From positions 1 to 35,431 of the IMG/VR virus record IMGVR_UViG_3300018906_000018: 35,431 bases of DNA; one strand, given 5' to 3'. Of the stretch, positions 30,856 to 35,431 are shown in pieces. This stretch comes from a virus. The translations under genes were made by a program, and so were the position numbers. Each line of letters opens with the position of its first letter. The stretch's first letter is position 1. A model generated the notes under the pieces. That model had not been told where the DNA came from. It did not search any database and saw only the letters and a program-made list of their open reading frames with translations.

Positions 30856-33403
30856 TTGTGTCCGTGGGTTTAGCTTTAAATTTAATACCCCATACAACCG
30901 TTTCTAATTTCTCGCCTATCCGGACTTGTCTAGCAGCTCCTTGGGTATTTCGATGATTCGATTGCACTTGAGCCATCAACGCCCCATCTGGATGCGCGGT
31001 TTTTACATCAGCTTGAAACTTCTTAACCAGTTGAAAAGTGTTTAATTTTCCAAGATAGCTGTCATTTGTCAAACGTGCGTAATCTTGTAATTCTCTGATT
31101 AAGTCCGAACGCAATACATAGTCATCGTCTGATTGTCCTACCTCAAGCTTTTCATGAGCAAACTCGATCATTGGCGCTTCTGATGCAATTTCTGCCGCAA
31201 GTTTATCCGTTCGTGATTTGTCCTCTGTATATCCTTGGAAACGCTCAAGCAGTTCGTCTTCATTAACGTTTTGCAATGTCCACATAAACCATTGGCGCAT
31301 CGCAGTAGCATTATCAAAAATCGACATCATTTCTTGTTTAATCTCAGGAAACTTTTTAGTTCCCCATCGTAGCTCAACTCCAACAGCACGACGTTGCATC
31401 CCTGACTGATCATTCCGCAAATGTACCGGGAATTTCTCGGACGTAAACGCAAAAGTCGAATATCGCTTGATAGTCGTGCTATTCATATACTTTGCCGAAT
31501 GCTCAACGTATGAATCTTCTGTAAGAAGTTCATACAGCTTATTCATTCCTGCATTGTTAACGTCCCTAACATCATCGATGTATAGACTGTGGACACCCTC
31601 ATGGTACTTACTGAACGGATAACGGTCATTCATCATATCCGTTGCCTGAATCGATATGACAGCAGAAGGGTCAATCAATCGCAAAGCTTTACAAACCATA
31701 CTTTTTCCACTGCCAGGATCTCCATAAAAAAACATTCCAGCCGACCACCTATCGCCACGTCGTAAGAATGTCGCATATGCCCAATCTCTGATAAGTTGCC
31801 AGTCAGTAGGATGCAAGTACGCCCATTTCTTTAGCAACGCCTCAACCCGATCATTAATCGTCAAATCAACCAAGCTAAAATTGTAATCCATCCGATAGAA
31901 ACAAAACTGCTCAGGACTTGGTTCTAACAACTTTTTCGCTTTAATATCATAAGTCCCGTTTTTAAAACCAATCAGATTGCGATCAACTTCTAAAGGTTTT
32001 TTAATAGAATATTGGGGTTTGGTTGGGATAACCTTTTTTGCTAGGTTGTCCATCAGTCGCAACAGGGACTCATGAGATTCATCAGCCAATTCCGTCATAA
32101 GAGGGCTAAGGCATCGGGCGATTAAAGTATTCGTTGAAAGCGTCCTGTCCCATACTTTATCGATTAAATCCCAATAATAAAAAACGTTCTTTTCGGTCTT
32201 GTCGCCTAAGCACTTAACGTAATTTGGCAAAATTTCATGCCAATTCGTCTCATCAGCATCGAATTTAAATGGTTCTAATTCCAGCGCTTGACAAATATCA
32301 CTTGTAGCTTTAAAAAATGCGTGTCCCTTCAGGTCAACTTTGTCCGGTTGTTCACCCCCGGACGCAAAAATAATCTGACGGACATATAACTCTACAAGAT
32401 TCATTGTGCGCTCACCGCCCTTGTGAGTCGCCAATATCTTACCGGACTTACCCGAATGATAAACCGCAAGTCCTGTATCAGACTGGGCATCCGGGTCAAA
32501 CATTTCAGCACGACACTCCCATTGATCTTCTACCCCATGTGATCCACCCTTCTTTGACCATTCAAAATTGGGAAAGAGTCCGATTACAATCTCTTCAAGC
32601 GTTTTGTTCTGTAGCAAATATTGGTCAAATCTATATGAAAGGCTAGTTTTGTCCTTCTTTTCTGCTTTGCAGCTAGCCTTAGTTTCTTCCACCCGTTCCT
32701 TAATAATTTGTTGCAGAATCTCCTTATGAAGATCAACGTCAATTACCTGTCTATCATCCCGTTTAATGTACCGTTCATCGGTAAACAAAGGATTCTTACC
32801 GTAGAATTCCCACCGAGGGGACACAACCGCATGATCATAATCGAACGAACCACACATCCGGTCAAGGAATATTTGACGATATCGCTTAATAAAGTGATTG
32901 GCAATCGGTACAGGCATCCGAAAAAGATAATGCATCTTTGCTACGTCCCCGTTAACCTCACCTTCTTGAGAGGCTGACGGGTAAAAGATCCAAGCATTAT
33001 CTTTTATATGCTGTGGCGTTTGATTGAACGATACTTTATCTACATCCAACAACACGACATCGGTCATTTCGATCATCGCATCATCTACCGTACGCCGTCC
33101 TTTTGAATCAGTAGGCTTACCTTTGCGGTTAAGATGTTGTCCTGAGGCTTGCTCTTGTATCGATTTTTCGAGTGCTTCCTTTGATGCTATGCCCCAAATT
33201 ACATCCTTACCGTCAAGATGCGCTCTGATGGCATCCTCTAAGATGCATACGTCCCATTCACTAAAGAGAGTCCAATAGTACGGTTTGCGCGTCTTGAGCT
33301 TTCCCACGACCTCTCTATTTACCAAGTATCCGCTGATACCCGAAGAATCTTTAGAAGTATTTTTATCTGAGTTGCCGTTATCGTTAGAATTTTGTGATAG
33401 CAT
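30842..33403 (-). CDS. primase-helicase (AEP-type primase plus D5-type SF3 helicase), 853 aa
   Basis: The N-terminal part has LLDVD (118-122, D-x-D) and HAVVSPRWEFYG (191-202), as in archaeo-eukaryotic primases of phage and plasmid replicases. The D5-type middle begins IGFKNGTYDIKAKKLLEPSP (478-497). SF3 helicase motifs are GDPGSGKS (561-568), SLYIDD (606-611) and TFAFTSEKFP (650-659), with QRRA (670-673) as possible arginine finger. It should prime and unwind DNA for PolB. It has its own promoter and a leader with two competing hairpins. It starts with ATG without a strong ribosome site. Confidence 0.92.
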   Translation of the reverse strand: MLSQNSNDNGNSDKNTSKDSSGISGYLVNREVVGKLKTRKPYYWTLFSEWDVCILEDAIRAHLDGKDVIWGIASKEALEKSIQEQASGQHLNRKGKPTDSKGRRTVDDAMIEMTDVVLLDVDKVSFNQTPQHIKDNAWIFYPSASQEGEVNGDVAKMHYLFRMPVPIANHFIKRYRQIFLDRMCGSFDYDHAVVSPRWEFYGKNPLFTDERYIKRDDRQVIDVDLHKEILQQIIKERVEETKASCKAEKKDKTSLSYRFDQYLLQNKTLEEIVIGLFPNFEWSKKGGSHGVEDQWECRAEMFDPDAQSDTGLAVYHSGKSGKILATHKGGERTMNLVELYVRQIIFASGGEQPDKVDLKGHAFFKATSDICQALELEPFKFDADETNWHEILPNYVKCLGDKTEKNVFYYWDLIDKVWDRTLSTNTLIARCLSPLMTELADESHESLLRLMDNLAKKVIPTKPQYSIKKPLEVDRNLIGFKNGTYDIKAKKLLEPSPEQFCFYRMDYNFSLVDLTINDRVEALLKKWAYLHPTDWQLIRDWAYATFLRRGDRWSAGMFFYGDPGSGKSMVCKALRLIDPSAVISIQATDMMNDRYPFSKYHEGVHSLYIDDVRDVNNAGMNKLYELLTEDSYVEHSAKYMNSTTIKRYSTFAFTSEKFPVHLRNDQSGMQRRAVGVELRWGTKKFPEIKQEMMSIFDNATAMRQWFMWTLQNVNEDELLERFQGYTEDKSRTDKLAAEIASEAPMIEFAHEKLEVGQSDDDYVLRSDLIRELQDYARLTNDSYLGKLNTFQLVKKFQADVKTAHPDGALMAQVQSNHRNTQGAARQVRIGEKLETVVWGIKFKAKPTDTKDIF

Positions 33404-33470
33404 ATATTTACTTAGTTTTTATATAGCGCCGACTTGGCGGTGGGGTTCAGCTCTCACCGCTTCTTTTTAT
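33404..33470 (-). promoter_or_regulatory. primase leader with two mutually exclusive hairpins
   Basis: In transcript order, hairpin 1 pairs GCGGTG with CACCGC (33455-33460 and 33437-33442). Hairpin 2 pairs CGCC with GGCG (33436-33439 and 33427-33430). They share bases 33437-33439, so both cannot form at once. The ATG follows about 24 nt later. This resembles an attenuator-like switch, but no U-run follows, so translation control is likelier. Confidence 0.45.
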
Positions 33471-33498
33471 ATTATAGAGGATATTTGTATTTTGTAAA
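33471..33498 (-). promoter_or_regulatory. sigma70-type promoter of the primase gene
   Basis: TTTACA (33493-33498), 16-bp spacer, TATAAT (33471-33476) on the leftward strand. The leader is about 65 nt and carries the competing hairpins. Confidence 0.8.
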
Positions 33499-33774
33499 CA
33501 CTGGCATATTTCAAATAACAAGTTAAATTATATACAGGTTTCAAAGTGTGGATATCAAAAAGCGGCAAGGGTTAAAATTCCTACCGCTTTTTATTTTTGA
33601 TATAATTAAATTGAGTGAAAAGCTTGCTTGAGTGTAATTCATAAGGGTTACGCCTTTTTCTTGTTTAATAGAATACTGAACTAATTATATATCGATTAAT
33701 TTGTAAGTAGAGTGTTACAGCTATACTACTTATTTATTAAATATTTCCACTTAAAACTATGTTCTTTGGATAAA
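33499..33774. other. gene-free AT-rich stretch upstream of the primase promoter
   Basis: About 275 bp (within a 414-bp gene-free interval, 33404-33817) with no credible gene. It holds the hairpin at 33557-33592 and a TATAAT at about 33600 in rightward sense without a good -35. The rest is very AT-rich. I found no RNA gene. Confidence 0.4.
33557..33592. terminator. bidirectional intrinsic terminator
   Basis: AAAAAGCGG (33557-33565) with CCGCTTTTT (33584-33592) gives a 9-bp stem with A-run on one side and T-run on the other, followed by ATTTTT. A wider TATCAAAAA/TTTTTGATA symmetry surrounds it. Confidence 0.75.
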
Positions 33775-33812
33775 AAAAACAGACTACAACCCGAAGATTG
33801 TAACCTGTTTTT
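33775..33812. terminator. intrinsic terminator after the 92-aa gene
   Basis: AAAAACAG (33775-33782) with CTGTTTTT (33805-33812) and an inner stem TACAA/TTGTA (33785-33789, 33798-33802). The A-run left and T-run right make it work in both directions. It lies five bases past the stop at 33818. Confidence 0.8.
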
Positions 33813-33817
33813 TTATT

Positions 33818-34096
33818 CTATGGTTTCTTTAAAATCTCAAAACTTCCGTTAGTTGGGTCATACCCAATATCAAACTTATCGGGTAAGTCTGGGAATTCTT
33901 TTTTTAGGCGCCGTCTCATCGCTTGCCATGCTTCATTTTTTTTATTTTCTAATTCATATGTGGCGTCAATTAACACCATCATTAAATCTTTAACCAGATT
34001 CGGACTATCTACCAGTTTATCGAAACTTTGTTTAATTCCTTTTTCATCTTGATCAAACACGTAATAATCAACGCCGTCTATAGTTTCTTTTTTCAT
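33818..34096 (-). CDS. hypothetical protein, 92 aa
   Basis: A highly charged helical protein (KGIKQSFDKLVDSPNLVKDL, then NKKNEAWQAMRRRLKKEFPD) with an N-terminal strand (TIDGVDYYVFDQDEKG). No family recognised. It is followed by a strong terminator and preceded by a 220-bp spacer holding inverted repeats, so it forms its own unit in the early region. Small charged early proteins often target host enzymes; nothing here shows that. Confidence 0.65.
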   Translation of the reverse strand: MKKETIDGVDYYVFDQDEKGIKQSFDKLVDSPNLVKDLMMVLIDATYELENKKNEAWQAMRRRLKKEFPDLPDKFDIGYDPTNGSFEILKKP

Positions 34097-34316
34097 TGGA
34101 ATAATTTAACAACTATACTTTATAATATCACATCAGTTTAGTCCGGTTGTAACCTCCAATTAAGCGAAGTCTGAAGGGTAACATCATTAACCCTTCCTAT
34201 GCTCTGTCTAATTGCGTTAGTGCTGCTGGGTTCCACAATTGGGATAGTCTGTGTCCCGTTTATTAAAATTATGCGAGTGTGGGATGTTGAACGGGACACA
34301 GTAGATTATCGGACTA
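34097..34316. promoter_or_regulatory. spacer with inverted repeats
   Basis: No gene of normal size. It holds a 12-bp perfect inverted repeat (34249-34260 and 34290-34301) and a GAAGGGT/ACCCTTC hairpin (34173-34179, 34190-34196) without U-run. A 19-codon leftward frame starting near 34188 overlaps that hairpin and has a GGAAGG ribosome-site-like word in front. AT-rich sequence before the ATG at 34096 could include its promoter. Confidence 0.4.
34249..34301. repeat. 12-bp inverted repeat carrying GTCCC/GGGAC
   Basis: CTGTGTCCCGTT (34249-34260) and AACGGGACACAG (34290-34301) are perfectly complementary around a 29-bp spacer. Each arm contains the pentamer enriched across the window. It lies just past the broken AlkB gene. 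Confidence 0.75.
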
Positions 34317-34834
34317 TCAAACGATAACTTGTCTGAAAGTTACGGACACACGGCGCGATTTGACGGGTTTAAGCTCATGTGACCATTTATAGCGCGCTTC
34401 GCCCGACATAACCAATAAATCCCGTGATTTAACAGGTACTTCGACTACCTCACCCGCATTACGAAAAACTAACACCCCATCCCCAAGCAATGACAAGCTG
34501 ATTATCTTGTCGCCAAAATACCGCATATGGTCTATATGTCTACCGATCTTCTGTCCCGGTGGTAGTCATTGACAATTATTTGATCGATTAAACACTGTTG
34601 AAACGGTCTTAAGCGAAATGATAGCCGCTCTAACCATTCGGGTAGTATTCCTAAATAATCCTGTTCGCGGGTCATTTCAGAGCGATCGTAGCGGTATCGC
34701 CATCCATACTGCTGAACCCGTCGCTTGAGGCTACCACTCCAAGGTTGAGAGTCGATCTTTTTCACTAGCCAATCATGCTGGTACTCATTGATAAATTGGG
34801 GGTATAAGGTAGCGCCGGGGATGCCCGTGTCCAT
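34317..34834 (-). pseudogene. alkB: AlkB-like 2OG-Fe(II) dioxygenase, split by a -1 frameshift
   Basis: The first frame (from 34834, 100 codons) gives the AlkB N-terminal part up to QIIVNDY. A second frame (ending 34317) continues PPGQKIGRHIDHMRYFG, then SLSLLGDGVLVFR, DLLVMSGEARYKWSHEL and RRVSVTFR. Joined, they hold the HxD, distal His and R-x5-R residues of AlkB demethylases, about 172 aa. The frame change must occur near 34562-34559, where ...GAC TAC C is followed by CCG GGA CAG in the other frame. No slippery heptamer or long homopolymer is present. A one-base deletion, sequencing error or real inactivation is possible. It starts five bases after the 60-aa gene. Confidence 0.8.
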
Positions 34835-34839
34835 ATTGT

Positions 34840-35022
34840 TTACCCTTCAATATATTCAACGTTGTCGGGAAGATCGCTAATAGCTACCACTACTACAGCA
34901 TCATCAGAAATCCCCAAATCAGAAAGCGCATCAGTTATTAAAAGAGCGTCTATCTCATCTTCTGACGGATTAGAGGTATAGTGTCTTTCTCCATCAGTTG
35001 TCAAAATTTCAATGTATGGCAT
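34840..35022 (-). CDS. small acidic protein, 60 aa
   Basis: Acidic protein with many Asp and Glu (SNPSEDEIDALLITDALSDL, then VVVVAISDLPDNVEYIEG) and an alpha/beta layout. An ACAGGA ribosome site lies eight bases before the ATG. It is the first leftward gene of the early region and directly precedes the AlkB gene. Its acidity would suit a DNA-mimic or host-inhibitor protein, but I have no specific evidence. Confidence 0.65.
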   Translation of the reverse strand: MPYIEILTTDGERHYTSNPSEDEIDALLITDALSDLGISDDAVVVVAISDLPDNVEYIEG

Positions 35023-35068
35023 GGTTGTGTCCTGTTGGTGAATTTCACGTTTGATTGATACTCTCTTT

Positions 35069-35097
35069 ATTATAATAGAGACTTTTTAATCTAAATC
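35069..35097 (-). promoter_or_regulatory. leftward early promoter candidate
   Basis: TATAAT (35069-35074) followed by AAAGAGAG on the leftward strand, close to the shared TATAATAGA type. The best -35 (GATTTA, 17-bp spacer) is weak. Because TATTATAATA is palindromic, the same element also reads rightward. Confidence 0.45.
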
Positions 35098-35176
35098 TAA
35101 AAAGAAAAACTTAGTTAATCATTGTCATCGGGTCTTGATTGTGGTATGCATTGAACATCTCTATCAGTTATCGATT

Positions 35177-35206
35177 CCCCCGGTTTACCAGTCGGGGGTT
35201 TTTTAT
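35177..35206 (+). terminator. intrinsic terminator, rightward
   Basis: CCCCCG (35177-35182) with CGGGGG (35193-35198) and six T after the stem. It would end rightward transcripts, yet no rightward gene lies just before it. A short non-coding RNA from about 35080 to 35205 or insulation of the right arm are possible. Confidence 0.75.
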
Positions 35207-35431
35207 TTAAAAGAGGGGGGTACAGGCAAAACCCCTTTCGTAAACCTTAAACATAAACGCCTTAAACCTATATAGTGTATAGGTTTTAATTGTTTAACCC
35301 AGATTACTAACTATTCTCCTATATTTACCCCCTCCTATTTTGTACCCCTCCCCCTAATAGATGTGTCCCGTTGTTCTGACTTGGATAGCTCACAAGATCT
35401 TGCTTATTGAATAACCTAACCGAGATGCGCC
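35207..35431. promoter_or_regulatory. right terminal control-like region (arm R)
   Basis: No gene. In inverted orientation it repeats the layout of the left arm: a CCCCC block with TTTA (35325-35334), the 54-bp segment (35246-35299), and a GGGGGGTACA block (35215-35224). The distances from block to 54-bp segment are nearly the same as on the left (about 27 bp on the outer side). Words of the TTAAACC/GTTTAA type recur at about 35241, 35247, 35262, 35281 and 35292. A second TGTACCCC run lies at 35341. Confidence 0.5.

Noticed and set aside
34550-34570. Programmed -1 frameshift in the AlkB gene
   Set aside because: There is no X-XXY-YYZ slippery heptamer and no obvious downstream pseudoknot; deletion or sequence error is simpler.
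1-35431. Direct terminal repeats proving a complete circular or terminally redundant genome
   Set aside because: The first and last bases share no direct repeat that I can see; only inverted, imperfect arms are present.

Overview
The window looks like most or all of the genome of a double-stranded DNA phage (or phage-plasmid) of a cyanobacterium. The phage assignment rests on a terminase pair, a portal-like protein, a major capsid protein, a tail-fibre cluster, a family B DNA polymerase and a primase-helicase. The cyanobacterial host is an inference from three copies of the cyanobacterial HIP1 octamer GCGATCGC (640, 6729, 21616), against well under one expected at this roughly 39% GC. I see no integrase, rRNA, tRNA, CRISPR array, tape-measure protein, tail sheath or recognisable lysin.

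Layout. Left end (1-632): a control-like region with one small gene. 633-1178: a lone rightward gene. 1373-8120, leftward: portal-like protein, candidate scaffold, two small head proteins, major capsid protein and four structural or unknown genes. 8211-9376, rightward: a three-gene moron-like island (XRE regulator, coiled-coil protein, low-affinity iron permease-like membrane protein). 9402-13742, leftward: large and small terminase subunits and Gln/Ala-rich candidate virion proteins. 13763-20510, rightward: the tail/fibre cluster, interrupted by one leftward gene for a 15-residue-repeat protein. 20497-35022, leftward: the replication and early module. In transcription order the early module holds a 60-aa protein, a broken AlkB homologue, a 92-aa protein, the primase-helicase, two small proteins, a ParB-like protein, a DUF932 protein, two unknowns, a putative DNA-metabolism protein, a DndC-like PAPS-reductase-family protein, PolB with an intein, and a sigma region 4-only protein. 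Right end (35023-35431): a second control-like region.

The least ordinary signals are these. The two ends carry imperfect inverted copies of the same control-like arm. The pentamer GGGAC/GTCCC is about three times commoner than base composition predicts, in a genome that encodes a DndC-like enzyme but no other Dnd gene. An 11-bp motif, TTTGATWGTCA, sits just past several stop codons. An intein interrupts PolB motif B, and the polymerase C-terminus holds a tandem duplication. The portal and scaffold genes overlap by 317 bp. The primase leader can form two mutually exclusive hairpins. Leftward early genes have good sigma70-type promoters, several sharing TATAATAGA, and are separated by intrinsic terminators. 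All functions are read by eye from sequence; none was confirmed by a search.
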